From: Epiperipatus broadwayi
Lineage: Eukaryota > Onychophora > Udeonychophora > Euonychophora > Peripatidae
Reading direction: 5' to 3'
NCBI GenBank assembly: GCA_028023455.1
Contig: JAQFVV010000055.1
Span: 6,414,030-6,478,029, forward strand
DNA length: 64,000 nucleotides
This document shows positions 11,101 to 26,100 of the stretch, piece by piece. A model generated the notes under the pieces. It did no database searches, was not told the origin of the DNA, and saw only the letters and a program-made list of their open reading frames with translations. The translations under genes and the position numbers were made by a program. Numbering within the stretch: position 1 is the first letter of the stretch; each line of letters starts with the position of its first letter.

Positions 11101-14100
11101 TTAATATTTATCTCAGAAGTAACTTAAATTTTAATTAGGCATCATATCAAGAATTAACCCCATTCCTTCATTTGTAAGCTAAGAAATACTACTATGAAAA
11201 ACTATTGGATAGCCTATTTACGGTTTCCATTTTGACATGATTTCATGGTTGTTCAAAATAGATACCGTCTTTAAGCTGAATTGCTAATTGAGGTGTTATA
11301 CACTGCACAACTTTCATTTTAAAGCATAATTAGAAAACTAGTTCCATATATAACCACTCACGACCATTCATATGGCCGATATGCTGATTAAATGAAAGGT
11401 TGTGTTTAGAAAGTTATGATGTTTCATATGTAGTTGAGCTAATAAAGGATGATTTTATTTTGAAATCACTATCAGGATCTAATTTCCCATTCTTGTACCT
11501 TTTAAAAGATTACTATAAAAACAGTGTAGGTTAATTTTAAGTTTGGTTTATTTAATTTTTTTTGACAATTAAAGGATTAATATTTATATTGATATTTATA
11601 TAGTACCCTTTTTTTTTTTCAAATTATTAAATGTTCGTAGTTAGAATCTTAATATACTTTATATATGTTGAATTAAATATTTTCCTTGGATTATTATTCT
11701 AATAAAGGACAGAAATAATATTTCGTCCATGTGAACAGATATAATCATTGCCTTTGATGTTGCCTGGAAACTATCAATTACTACTATTTCACAATCTCCC
11801 CAAAGCTAAATAAGTTTTCTCCATTAACCTGATATAGCTCTTTTATTGGAATTTATTGTTGAAGTAAAAGGAGGTCATTTTTTACTTCAAACCCAAATTG
11901 AACCCAGAAAGCTATTTTATGTAGGTATGTGAATGTGAAAGAGTAGCATCTTTCTTGACATTATGCAAATACTATTTTAAACTTCTCCAGAGGGTTGTAC
12001 ATGTTGAATTAAATATTTTCCCTGGATTGTTATTCTAATAAAGAGCAGGTTCGATCGGTTAAAGGAAAAATTTTTATGGTTAAAAGGTGTGAACGTATAT
12101 TTGGGATTTACACACATAGCGTCATATAAAAATAAATGCTTATTTACTTATAATTAAGTTTCAGTTAGAGTGACGTTCAGTAAATTCTAGACAATTTCAC
12201 CGACGTCATTCATTCAAACATCGTAAATAGTAATTTAAAGTGAGAATTCTACTCTCATGCTTTCCTCAACAGTACTTCAGATTTGCTCATATAAAAGAAT
12301 TTGAGTCATAGGAATAAGAGGATTCCTTTTATTCCTGCATAAATACTATATCTTGTATTGTAGAGGGAAGTATTCATTTATTATTTAACACTCTCAAAAG
12401 ACGCATGCACAATTAGCTTGAAAGGCTGATCTTTGAATGTAATACAATTGTAGACATGGCGTCATATAAAAATAAATGCTTATTTACTTATAATTAAGTT
12501 TCAGTTAGAGTGACGTTCAATAAATTCTAGACAATTTCACTGACGTCATTCATTCAAACATCATAAATAGTAATTTAAAGTGAGAATTCTACTCTCATGC
12601 TTTCCTCAACAGTACTTCAGATTTGCTCATGTAAAAGAATTTGAGTCGTAGGAATAAGAGGATTCCTTTTATTCCTGCATAAATACTATATCTTGTATTG
12701 TAAAGGGAAGTATTCATTTATTATTTAACACTCTCAAAAGACGCATGCACAATTAGCTTGAAAGGCTGATCTTTGAATGTAATTCATTGGCATTGTATCC
12801 CCATATTTTTAGGGTACCACCATTTTCTGTATCGTCCTGGTATGAGTTCATTGTCCAGGGACAGCTAATATGATACAGTAAATGTGTGCACAAATGAACA
12901 CAAAATTAAGTTCACAAACACGCAGGAAGGGCAGCTGCTGATGCTTTTGCCTTGCAATAAGCTACTTAAAACTTGTTTTACTTGTGCATGTAATCACTTT
13001 TGATTTCAAGTATATGCATACACATTCGTCTTGCTTAATCACATGTTTATTTAAATGTTAATCAAGTAGGATTATCTCTTTTTCTATGGCTAAACAATTA
13101 TAATTAAGTTAGTGCAATGTTGCATTGAATTATGATATCATTAGGTGTATATAATTCTTTCTAATAGTTTTTCCAGTTAGTGTTATGTGTGGATGTTTTT
13201 CTATATGTTGTGTTATTGGATATTTTTATTTTCAAGATAGCTAAAATGAATAGTTTGTTTACTCTTCCTTTCTAGTTTAAATTTAGACTGATTTAATTAG
13301 AGTTCTTCATTACATCTTATTAGTTTAAATTTCCTATTTGTTTGTCGTTACATGAATATCTGAGTGTGCTTATTTAATTTTACTAGTATGACCTGGATTA
13401 TTATATCACTAATTGTATGAGGATTAACTGAAGAATGGCGACACCTTTGTCCCAACCAAACACCAATCTGTTAATCTCTCACACTTAACTTTTTAAAAGC
13501 ACTCAGATTGTTACTTTATGAAACTTTATAATAAATAAATAGTTATTTAAAGAAAAACACTAAAGATATGTATGTATCTCTAATAAGACATAACTTGGGG
13601 CTCTACTATGTTTCAAAGTATAACTCTATATTTAAAAGAATAGATAAATCTTATACTATTCGTATGTTTGGCTAGCAAGTTTGTTCTAAGCGAGGGGTCA
13701 GTAACTTAGGACAAGCATGGCATACAGGACAATTTTCAATGGCACTCTGAATTGCAATAATAGAATATATTTTAATTACAACACACACATTTGTGCCATT
13801 ACCTACATTTTGTAAATGCGACTCATGTAAATGGAAACCATGATTCAATTTAATTTATTAATTATTTTGTACAATAAATGTATATTCGATTTAAGTAAGA
13901 TGGAATTTTTTTTCCCCCCAGGGAAGATTATTTTTGCTTGGATTTTTTTTTTTTCGTCAGTCAATTGACCGTTTATATTTTTGTATGCAACTGCATGTTT
14001 AGAGTAAATTTAAATGCAGACAGAATGTTATATCAATCAATTTATTTGAAAAACCTCTATTCGTAATTAGTGTTTACTTGAAAAAAAAAGTTTATAATTA

Positions 14101-17100
14101 GTAATAGTTGGATTAATGGGTAAACAAAATCTGCAAATATGTGAGATTTGATAATATTGTTCAGGGCTCAAAGAAGTTAAAAAAATCATTGTTTTTTATC
14201 TTTTAAATGTCTATTGTGTAATTCAAATTTCTCATAGGAAAAATTGCAGATGTCCATAGTATTAAAAAAAAGAAGAATATTTGAAAAACTTCGAATTTCA
14301 AGTTGATTTTTTATATTACAAAAATGAGTTTCTTTGAAAAATTTTTGATGAATAATAGAAAAATACTTGTTTTATTTTGTTAGAGATTATTAATCAGCTT
14401 TTTAAAGTAAACCATTGAAAGCTAAATGCACTTTGCCTATTTTGAATTGCTATACATTAATTAGAAATTTTGTAAACAATACTTATTTTTTAAGTGAAAA
14501 CAAGATTAATTTTCTCCATGCCAAAGGAAATTTTAATTTTATCTTACGATTTAACAAAACATACTTTTCACATATGAACTATGTATTTTAAAATATTAGA
14601 TGATCAATAATATAAGATTGGTTATAATGAGCTTCAAAAGCATATAATATATAATTTTGAAGCCCATTATAACTGGACCAATTTTGATACTACATATAAA
14701 CATTGTAACATGTTCGGCATGACACTACTAAAAGATTGCTGGCCCTTATTCTAAGCTATAGTGTTACATAAATTTGATTAAAAATTATCTCAGGGTTTTA
14801 ATATTAAAGTATAATAAATATTTTTTCTAATTTTTACTCTTTAACATTATAAATTATCCTTGGTATGATTAAATAGCAAAGGTCATTTTGTTGTATTTAA
14901 TTTATATCTTGCAAATTAAATATTAAGATAAGGTAAGGTACTAATCGGTATGCTAGGCTAGCTGCTTGGTGTCATTATTTCTCTGCTAAAAACATACAAT
15001 TATATCGATCCGGGGCTGACTATTTTTAAATTATTTTTACATTTTGTCCGACTTTTATTAAACTATTTTTTTTTCCAATTTGTCTGACTTTTATTTAAAT
15101 ATTTTTACATTTTCTCCGCCTTTTTTAATAGATGACAATTTATTTCTATTTATTTATATAAGAAATGGGTAAAATTAGTAGAAAATATATTAATGATATA
15201 TAAGAGGCATGAGAAAAGAGGACAGATAAGATGGTTAAAGGAAAAAGATAGTTATTGAAAATGAATGAATAAAAAATTGTTTGGAAATGTATAAGAATAA
15301 AAAAAATGTATAAAAAATGAAAGGATGCATGCTAACAATAGAGTTTATTATTATTTGGTGCAAGGATATGAGCTTTTGAGATTAGAGAAAGAAGGCAAAA
15401 ATGGAATAGGGGTTAAGACTGCAGATGTGTGCATAGAGATGTCAAAAGGGTATTAAATATTTATTTTAAGATTGTAGAAATAACTTGATAGTAAAAGGAA
15501 ATATGCCTATGTGTTTGAAAAGGAAGGTTTTTAACAAATGTGTTTTGCCAGTTCTTACTTATGGATCTGAGACTTGGACACTTAATAGAAGAGCAATACA
15601 GAGACTTCAGACCAGTCAAAAGAAGTATGGAGAGATGCATGTTAGGAGTAACAAGAAGAGATCCAAAACACAATATATGGGTAAGAGAACAAACAGATGT
15701 TACTGACTCTTGAAAAAATTAAAAGACTGAAGTGGAGTTGGGCTGGACATATTACTAAAAGAGATGATAATAGATGGACAATTGAAATCTTAAACTGGAT
15801 TCCAAGAAATTGTAAAAGACTCAGAAAGAAACCACATGTACAATGGATGGATGAAATAAGAAAGGATGCAGGGTGATGTGGAGAAGAGAAGCTAAAGATC
15901 AGAGAAGATGGTTTGAACTTGGAGAGACCTTCATCCTGCAGTGGATTGATAATGGTTGATGATGATGATGAAGAAAGATGCAAAGGAAGTGAAAATAGAA
16001 GATATTAAGAATAATAATAGTTCTTATCAAACAATATAATTCAAATTGTTTTCTTATATCAATTAATCCATCTAAATATTTGATAATATAGACCCATTGA
16101 TTTCACAGAAATTAATTTGAAAAAAGAGAAAATGTCTATTGTACAATAAATAATCTAATAACAAGTAGCCTAAGAAGTTAAAGTGATTAAGTATTAATCT
16201 TCCATGTCTAGTATTTAAAGTTGTAGCGTGGAATTTAAAAAGTCGAGGAATAACAAGTAAGCTTAGGATTTATTTTGGTAACCAACTAGTTATTTTTAAT
16301 CAAAAACATAAATCCATTGATTGAAAGAAACTAATTAGCATATTAAATTTAATGCTTGCACTAAATGTTTACTATTTTATTAAAGCCTTATAATTCAAGT
16401 AATAATCTGTATCAGCGGATGTCATCTTTCTGAAAATCAAAATTACTTCATTATTTAATAAATAAAACATGCACATTTAGTTAACATGTAATATAAATAT
16501 TGCCTTTCAGAGTATATGCCTACCTCATAAGCATTGTCCAAACTAGTTATAGGAAAACTAGCATTATAACAACTTTGTATTTTGCTGTATCAGTTTTATG
16601 GTATAGAATAATGGACTCAAGAGCTCAAAATTATTGGATTGAAACTCTATTATCATTTCTGAGTTTCGAAAATCATGTAGCTTCCCAAGATATGGACAAT
16701 CTGATTTTTTGTTTTTACAAATAAATATTAAGACTCATAAATGTTAATTAATTCAAAGAAAAATATGGTCTAGAAACATCATGAACAAATAAAGCCTACA
16801 AATTACATAATCTATATAAAACTGGAAAATTATTGATATTATATATTTTTATATAAAACTTTTTACCAAGGTAATTACAACTCATCTACAGAGAATATTG
16901 GATTTCTATCAACCAAGAGAACAAACTGAATTTAAAAGTGGTTTTAGTACAGATCATATCCAGGTATTGAGAGAACTTATAGAAAGGACAAATGAATATG
17001 AGTTGCCATTATGCTTTTGAATTGTAGATTATGAAAAGGCATTTGATTCTATAAACATTTTTTCAGTTATTAAAGCATTGGATCATCAAGGTATAGATCC

Positions 17101-20100
17101 AGGATATTGTCATATTTTGAAGAATATTTATAAAAATGTAACAGCAACAATTAGATTACATAATGATACTAGGAAAGTCAACATTAAGAAGGGTATAAAA
17201 CAGGGTGACTCCATAGCTCCAAAACTTTTTACAGCAGTTATGCAAGAAGTATTTTGTAAATTAAAATGGGAAGCTAAAGGAGTGAAAGAAAATGGAAATT
17301 ATTTAAGTCATTTAGATTTTGCAGATGATGTAGTTATTTTTGCAAATAATGCTTTAGAGCTGCAGGAAATGTTGCAGGAGTTATCAGATGAAAGTAGAAA
17401 AGTAGGACTAAAGATAAATGTTAAAAAGTCTAAAGTAATGTTCAATGGATTTTCTCAAAATATGAAAATGAAGATTGATTATGATGAGTTACAAGAAGTT
17501 AACAGCTACAAATACCTTGGTCAGATTATTAATATACATAGAAACATAATGAATTAAATTAATCATAGAATTAAACTTGGTTGGAGTGCTTTTAGTAGAA
17601 ACAACTTGATACTAAAAGGAAATATGCCTATGTGTTTGAAAAGGAAGGTTTTTAATAAATGGGTTTTACCAGTTCTTACTTATGGATGTGATACTTCAAC
17701 ACTTAATGGAAGAGCAATACAGAGACTTTGGACCACTCAAAGAAGTATGGAGAGATGCATGTTAGGAGTAAAAAGAAGAGATTGAAAACACAATATATGA
17801 GTAAAAGAATAAACAAGTGTTAGTGACCTCATTGAAAAAATTAAAAGATTGAAGTGGAGTTGGGCTGGACATATTGCTAGAAGAGATGATAATAGATTGA
17901 CATTTGAAATCTTAAACTGGATTCCAAAAGATTGTAAAAGACCAAGAAAGAGACCACATGTAAGATGGATGGATGAAGTAAGAAAATGTGCAGGGGTGAT
18001 GTGGAGAAGAGAAGCTAAAGATCAGAGAAGATGGATTGAACTTGGAAAAACCTTCATCCTGCAGTGGATGGATAATGGTTGATGATGATATTTTCTAAAT
18101 TGTAATTTTTTTTTTTTTGTGATTAAAATCTGATGTTTATTTTATTCTTAATTTGTAATATTAAAAAAAGGAAGCATTTTAGCAAATGGTGTATAATCTA
18201 ATAGAATACTTTCAATTTAATTCATATTTGTGTGTGTGTTCAACCAGGTGGGGACTAGACTTGATCTCTAAACAAAGTATTTCATATTTTTAGTTTAATG
18301 TGCTGAAAACTGTAATTCTCTGTAATGGATTTTATGGAAGTATGGAAGCTGTGAATACCGAATGATTGTGTAATTACACCCATGGTTATTTGGGTGATTG
18401 TTTTCTAATAGAAGACTGCTCGGTGACAAACTAGGTTTAAGAATTTGGTTGTACTGCCATCTTGTATCCATTGGTTACTGATACTTATATAAAATTAGCT
18501 ATGGATAAGAAGCAAGAATTACTGCTGTCTAATATCATTTGGACCTTATTTAAAATTATACTTTTTAATTAGGATAAATATTATTGATATATATCTATCA
18601 TCACTAAGTAATTACTAATGATTGAGTAAGACCATTTTAACTTCATCAAAGAAAAAACATGATAAAGAATAAACATCTAAAAAATAGAAACAATTGATTG
18701 TAGTCGGAATTTCTAGGTGTGAAATTATAGAATAGAAATGAGATTGCGTAAAATCAATTCCATTTTCACAGTTCAGAGAAATGATTGATAGTAGGAAAGG
18801 CACACCGTGACTGGGACCTGTACTAATCCCTTCAACTGAAATTGGGACAGGATGAAAGAATAGTGATGACTATTTAAGTTATCGTTATTAGCAACCACTG
18901 CCGAAGAATAATACAGAGGTTAGAAAGATTAAAGATAAAAAGTAGAGAGTAAAGATTAGAATAAGAATAGTGGGACTATTTAATTAAAGAGTACTGCATA
19001 AATATGTAATCCCATTTTGCAGCATGGAAATTTGTAATATGATTTACTTTGGGCATACTGGAAAACAATTAGAGGTAAGAGCCAAAGAACATAATAATGC
19101 AATTAATAGAAGAGATGATAAATCTGCATTATACATCCATTACTTGAAATACGGGCATAGAATAGATTTTACAAAACGTATTAAATGCTTAAATTACATC
19201 AAAGATCCAAGAAGACAAATATATGAAACATTGTATTAAAAATAATTGTATGAATATTTACAAGACTTTTATAAATTTGGTTAATAATTGGTTAATTAAA
19301 AATGAATGGAAAATTATATAAATTGATATATATATTGTAAAAAAATGCATGTAATTTGTTGTATTTATTGTATTGTTATGATATAGTCAATTATTTTGTA
19401 ATTACTGGATTTAAATATGCGGGTTTTGATTTATTTTAATGATTTATATTGGTATTGTTGGTTTTAATTTCATTATTGAACACCAGATGGTTTTATGTCT
19501 GAAATAGTTCGTTAACGTAATAGATTATTAACATTTGAAAAGGGCACCAAATCAGGTGCGGAAAAAGGCTTTTAATGTGTATAAAAAATTTGATATTTAT
19601 ATAGCTGTTGTAAAGAATTCATTATTTTCTGATTATTATTTTATATACATGTACAAAATATAATAAAAAGTATATGATTGAATGAAAGATTAACTATGAT
19701 ATAAATATTGTCATATGTATGTATATTTAAACAAGAATCCTTTTTTTTTTTTTTTTCCAGATGTGAAAGTTCTTGATAAAATAGAACGACCTACAGCACC
19801 TCCAATCCCTACTAAAAAACCTCAACTTCCCCCACCTATTAAAAAACCTCTCAAAGTTCCGACCACAACAAGCACTATCCCTCCAAGTTTAACTACTAAT
19901 TCAACTTTGTCATCTGAAGAGACCGAAGAACATATGAATGAAAATAAAATTGATTTCAAGGACAGACCAGATAATTCAGGTAATAGTTAATGTGGGTGCA
20001 AATTGGTGCTATTATTTCTGCGCAGATTAAGTTAATATCAATTATGAAGTTTTATTAAAATGTATGAATTTTTTTTAGACATTTTTATCTTTTTCTTTTT

Positions 20101-23100
20101 CTCAAAGGGTTATAATGTTTAAATCACATTTAAGTATGTTTACTATTATTTTAAGATGATTTTGACAGCATTGAATCAACTGAAAAGTTAACTCATTTGA
20201 CAGCAAACAGAGCGAAAAATCCTAACCGGAGACCACCATCTCATATTTTCATAAAAGAAAACGTAAGAATTATGAAATATGAAGTACATATTTATTAATC
20301 TTTTTTTTTTTGTTTTATTAAGTTTTTATAAAATTGCATATTGTTATTTTATTTAGGAAAAAGATGAAAATAATAGTGAACCTATATGGATGAAAGAATT
20401 AAAGAAAAATCAAGTTAAACGAATTAGCCAAAATATTCCGGATAGCAAAGTAAGATTTGAATTAGTACTTCATTTTAAAAAAGCGTATATATATTATAAA
20501 TAAAAATATTTATAATTTGAATAAGATTATTTCTTCAAATGTTTATTTTTCATGAAAATTTGCAAAGGACTAGTATTTTTTTTGGAATCTTCTGGAACTA
20601 AGCAGTTTTTCCAGATACGACAAGACTCTCTTTTAGCACATTTAAAATTTCATCTTTTCTGACAGAAAAAGCACCTCAGACAATTAATGATCATCAGTTC
20701 ACAGAATTATTAGGGCATATGTACGTATCTCTGCCCAAACTTAGGTTAGGTAACTATGAAATGATTGCAACTATGAATATGAGAGCAAGAATTCTCTTGA
20801 AAGCGCTTAGCTAAAATAAATTAATATTTTTATATTTAAAGTAAATTAATATTTTGCGTTTAATTATATATATATTTACTAGCTTCATTGTCTGTGCATA
20901 CAGCACATATATTTAGTAGTTGAGTAACTATGCAATGATGTAGTTAGACCACCTGATAATTTTGGATTGGCTTCAATAATAGTTTACTTCAAACTCTTAA
21001 CACAATTTATTCTCTATCTACTGTTTATAACTCGTAGAATTATGATGCTTGTCCAGAATATATTTTTCTATACACCATGCTTATATATATATATAATATC
21101 CGGGATGAAACGTTCATGTATTGAAGGGAATGAGTGCTCTCATAGAAAAATTCACTAAAACTTTCAAGAGCTTTAATTAAAATTCAGTTTAGAAAATTCA
21201 CTTTCAATTTTTTTTTTACCAACAGTCGAATTGTTTTTATATACGTAGGGATTGGGAATGAGCTTGACTAACTCATTCTCGCATTCTCGTTGATTATAAG
21301 AAGTTCAAACGTAGCTGAAATCTAATTTACAGTTAAAACTTGCATTTGGAAGATAAAACTTTCATGATAATTTATTCTCCGATTTATAGATAAGAGAGTT
21401 TCAGAATTTTATAGATGTGTATAATGTGTATATATTCGGCACTGTTATGTAAAAATTGTTTCGGCAAGTGAAATAAAAACATTATAAAAAAAAAAGATTA
21501 CGTAGTGTGCTTCCATTCCTAAAAAAGTCACGCTTCGTCACTGATATATATATATTGTTCTGAGTTCATCAACTCAGCTGACTGAAACTTCTGGTGATCT
21601 TTTTATAAGGCCTGTCCGGTTTTTTCTCTTGGGGTGATGAAGTATTTGTATTCGTCCATCTTATAAAAGATGGCTTTTGTGTTTTGGTTTGCCTTAGCAC
21701 TAACATATTTTTTTTTTTTTTGATATGTCAGCTTTTAATATATATCTAAAATATATTTTCTATCTTACTATATGACTTTCATTAAAAAAAAAGTCTTAAC
21801 TGATTTGTAGACTTTTTCTATTGTCTATACTTTCTATATCTTATTTTAAAAGCATCTCTTTTTTTTTCTTCAATTATATATAAAACCCAATTTCGTCAAC
21901 CATATATTAACATCGGAAAGGCAATGTATGTGTAATTATCACTTTTATCCTTTATTGAGACTTCTCTATCTTTCACTATTGCGACAGAATGACCACGAGT
22001 GACTTTACCCATTTCAGTTATTACTTGGGAATTTTTGTTACAACTTATATCATTGAATATTTTAGATTAAAAAAAAAACCAACAGATTCATGCATTACTT
22101 TAGTCTTTTCATTATTTGTGTCATTTTTAAATTTATTTTAGGGTTACTGTCTTTTTGATATTTATGTGTATTCAATCTATTTCACACTGTCTTTTCATTT
22201 TCAGTTATTTGTATAGTATTTCTGTGTTTATCTGAAAATAAGACCGAGTCTTATATTAATTTTTGTTCCAAAAGACTTGTAGGGCTTATTTTCAGGGGAT
22301 GTCTAATTTTTTCATGTACAAAATCTACATTTATCTAAGTATTTCATGTCTTTATAGAAAGCTGTAAGATTATTATCCCAGGAGCCCCCACAATTTGCCA
22401 GAATAGCTTTTTTTGCACTTATCTTGTCTGGTGATCAAAATAATATTTCATTTAAATTTACCATTAAATCAATTGTTAATTTAAGATTTGCAAGAGAGGA
22501 GTGGTAAAAAAATATGATGACAGTTAAGAATAGTGTGTCAACACAAAAATAATAAAATTCAGAAAATGTTTCTGTATTTCACACACGCACATTAAAGTAT
22601 GTTTATTACTACAAACGGCATATTGAATTACGACGATTCATACATGACACAACCACATCCATTCATTATCAAGTTAGCAAATTGTAAACACTTTCAAAAA
22701 TTACTTGTAATAGCCCTGTTTGGGTATTCTTTTTAAAAACTTTTCTTTAGGAGAAAACTTTGATTATTGAAATCACTTCTATTATATTGTATCTTTCAGG
22801 AGGGAAAAAATCAAAGTAAATTTTATTTTATTTTGAATATTTGAAAGCTACTATGCTGGAACTCTAAAATTAAATCAAGTATTCTAAGTGCCTAAAACTA
22901 TATAAATAAAATTATAAATTGTTCCATATACTGGCTTGTGGTAGATAAAGTATTTATACAGAAAGAATTACGTTTATCAAAAATAGTCGACATGAAAATA
23001 CCAAAAAACCATATATTTTATATTAACCATTTATTTAAAGCATGACTGTCAATAATATTGTTTATTGATACATTCATTACAATTTACGTCCCTCATGTTT

Positions 23101-26100
23101 TAAAGAGCAAACAAAAGCCATCTATCGGACTGCCTATCTTAACTAGGGCCTATATTTGGAGTAGAGCTTCCTCAAAAATCGTGCTAGCTTATATTCTGAT
23201 TAGATCTTCTTTTCAGGGAAACACTGTATTTTCTTATGGTTTTCTCACATCTCTGTCTTCCATGTCTACTTATTGAAGAATATGTTTTTCGTACAGATTA
23301 AATATCATATGATAAAAGAATACAAATCTGATACATACTTTTTCAATATGAAACCAGCTATTGCTTTTACTGTAGATTCTTGACAATTATAGAGGGCGCT
23401 TAATTTATACTGGAACAATATTTTAAAAATGAATAACTTATAAAATTTAGAACAACACATTGTAACGTTTATTTATATATGTTGCAAATATATTGGCATT
23501 TGGTAAAAGCTAAAAAATAAAAGTAAATTTAGATTTTTTTTGACTAATTTTTTTTTAAAAAAAAAATAACGTACAATGAAAATTAAATTATTCTTTCGTA
23601 TTTTTTTAATGTAATTAGAAATAAAAGTAGAATTGGAGAGAACAAAAGAATTCCAAAAGTAAAAAAAAGATAAGCTAAAAGAAAAAGTTTAGCTAATTAA
23701 ACATGGCTGAAAAATTTGATAAAAAAATGAGAACTTAGTAATTGAAAAATGATAAAGACTGTATAAGATTATAAACACAAAACGCATGATAATAGCATGC
23801 GCAGAAGTCTGAAAACTGGACCTCTAGTATAAAAAGGAGGGGTTCAGTTGGAGGAATGTCTTGGTTTGCCTGATATTCTTTTGGTTGGTTTTGGATTAAA
23901 GAATCCAGACCACTCTATGATGAAAAAGTTCTTCATACGAGAGTAGACCAGAGCTTTAGCTGACATCATTACCGATGGACACCAGAGAAGCTTACGCGAC
24001 TAGCCTATGGAACCAGCACCAAGATCAATTTATAATCAATGGCCGTGAGCTCATTTTAACCCCAAAAAACTATGCATAGTTATCTACAACCATCATGAAT
24101 TCACTAAAAAGTTAAGACTACTTATTCCTGATTGTGACAAAATTTAGCGTTTGCAAACAAGTCTTAAAATAATCCCGATAGAGACTTTCATTTTTTCTGT
24201 ACCAGAGACTTTTGTTTATACCAGAACTTTTTAATTAATTATTTTATTTTATTGATTGCGTCATGTTTGAATTAATATGTGTTCTCTCTAATTTACTTGA
24301 TTAGGAATTCTCATTTTAACTTAAAACAGATTTTTAATCTGTGATAATAAAAAATATTTCTAATATCAATTTTCATTTGTGCGTTATTAATAATAGTTAT
24401 TATTTTTTATTATTAAATTTATTATTAGTTTAATAAGATTTAAAACGTAATTTATCTTTGCCAATATGTTTCAATAAGCTCAGGAATAATAATCTTTAAA
24501 AAATAATTCTCGTTACGGTATGATGTAGTACCGATTAGTTTAAAAGTATTTTTCTTTTTTTATTCATGAGACATTATTTGACTATTTCAGCGGTCTCTTT
24601 AGAATAAAAGGACCTGGCGCCCATATTAAATAAATTAAAAGCTGATTTCATCAATAGCATAATTCTCAACAATTAATAGGCCGAGTTTGATCAGGAAATA
24701 TAGTTATGTTTTTAGAAATAGAAATACAACTTTCTTCTTTTCGACATAACTTGATCACCTCGCGTGCAGTTTATATTAGCGTGTAGAGGCCTAGCAAAAC
24801 GGAAAACGTTATAACATATCAAATTATCAATGGAAAAAAAAACAGGTTAGTCTTTACAGCTCTTGTCAAGTTTTGGCAGGGAAAAATCGCTGATATTTTT
24901 ATAGGCATGATGAATTGAAAATAAAACAAGCAAACATTTTTTTACACTGCCATAGTGCAATTTCTTTGAGCATCTGATTATTAGATGTACAACGTGAATT
25001 GTAAACGAATCTTTTGAATCAAGAAACATCATTAACTACACGTTGCATTATTTATCATAATATAACTACTGCAGAAGAAAATTTTATAGGGGGTTTATGT
25101 AGACTAAATAAAGTCATGTAAGAGATTCAAGTTTGAAATATTTATATATTTGTTATTATTAAAGTCATACTCTTTTTTTTTCTCCCATTAATGATATTTT
25201 TCTGAGTTTGCATCTTACCGCATATATAATTGTGCACAATAGAAAAGTAGTTTACATAGAAACAGCAAAATATTGATTAATAGAGTGAACTTTATTGATA
25301 AGTCCCTAAGCAATTAGTTCGATTATTACAAGTGTTGCAAAATGCATATTGCTATCTTGTGAATGTCGGCTAATTTACAATTTTTTTAAATATGCTGATT
25401 TTATTCATTAATATTATTTATTTTATTACTATCATCATCAACATATGTGTAACTTTACGATGATCTTTATTATTTTAGAGCAAAGATGCAAGCCCCGAAG
25501 AAGTGCCTATGCAAAAAATGCGACCATTTGTACTACCTATGAAAAACGACGAAGGTCAGTTGCTCCTAATTGTTCGCTTAGCATTGCTTATAAATTTGTT
25601 TCATCTCTAACTATCTTAAAATATGCTTTCATGTTTGCAAAGTTTATCGCAAAAGATTTAAACACCTTTTCAGAAATATTTTAGCATTATGTTGCACATA
25701 CAAATACGAAAACTATGTAGAAAGATCTTGAACTGCTAATTTTTATAAAATTTTTGATTTATATTACTAACAGATATTGATTCAGTATATATTAGTGTGC
25801 TAATCCATTTTCTCCCTTACTGTTCTGAGAAAGGGGATTAGGTAATAAAATAGTCTCCCCGAAGCAAACACTGAATGAAAAGATATTTCTCATCAGGCTT
25901 GCCAGATAGTAATGAATTGATCATTTTTTCTGCCTTTGTCAAATAATAACTGGATATTTGTTTTCCAACCATTATTAGATGATTTGCTATGTCGGCTACA
26001 GAAATACTAAGCCCTAAATGAAAAGTTTTTTTTTGTAAGTTTTACCTGGTGAGGATTTGAACCCAAAATCGCAGATGTCTATCAGTACCCTATAATTTTG

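Larger units (their letters stand above)
10261..19760 (+). other. Intron 2 of the adaptor gene (9.5 kb)
   Basis: Phase-1 intron. The 10261-12110 and 12790-15180 stretches are AT-rich with no coding signal that I can recognise. A 50-base segment containing ATGTTGAATTAAATATTTTC is repeated at 11665 and 12001. 18090-19000 also shows no recognisable element. Listed separately are a 340-bp tandem duplication, a hairpin, two RTE copies and a Penelope fragment. Confidence 0.85.
20450..25478 (+). other. Intron 5 of the adaptor gene (5.0 kb)
   Basis: Phase-0 intron. AT-rich, with poly-T runs and TA microsatellites (20865, 21085, 21545). Apart from a MITE at 22225-22310 and a possible solo LTR at 23780-24400, I recognise no genes or repeats. 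Confidence 0.8.

Noticed and set aside
16500-16724. Open frame of 74 codons downstream of the first RTE copy
   Set aside because: No recognisable domain, AT-rich composition like its surroundings, and no start or splice context. Probably chance.
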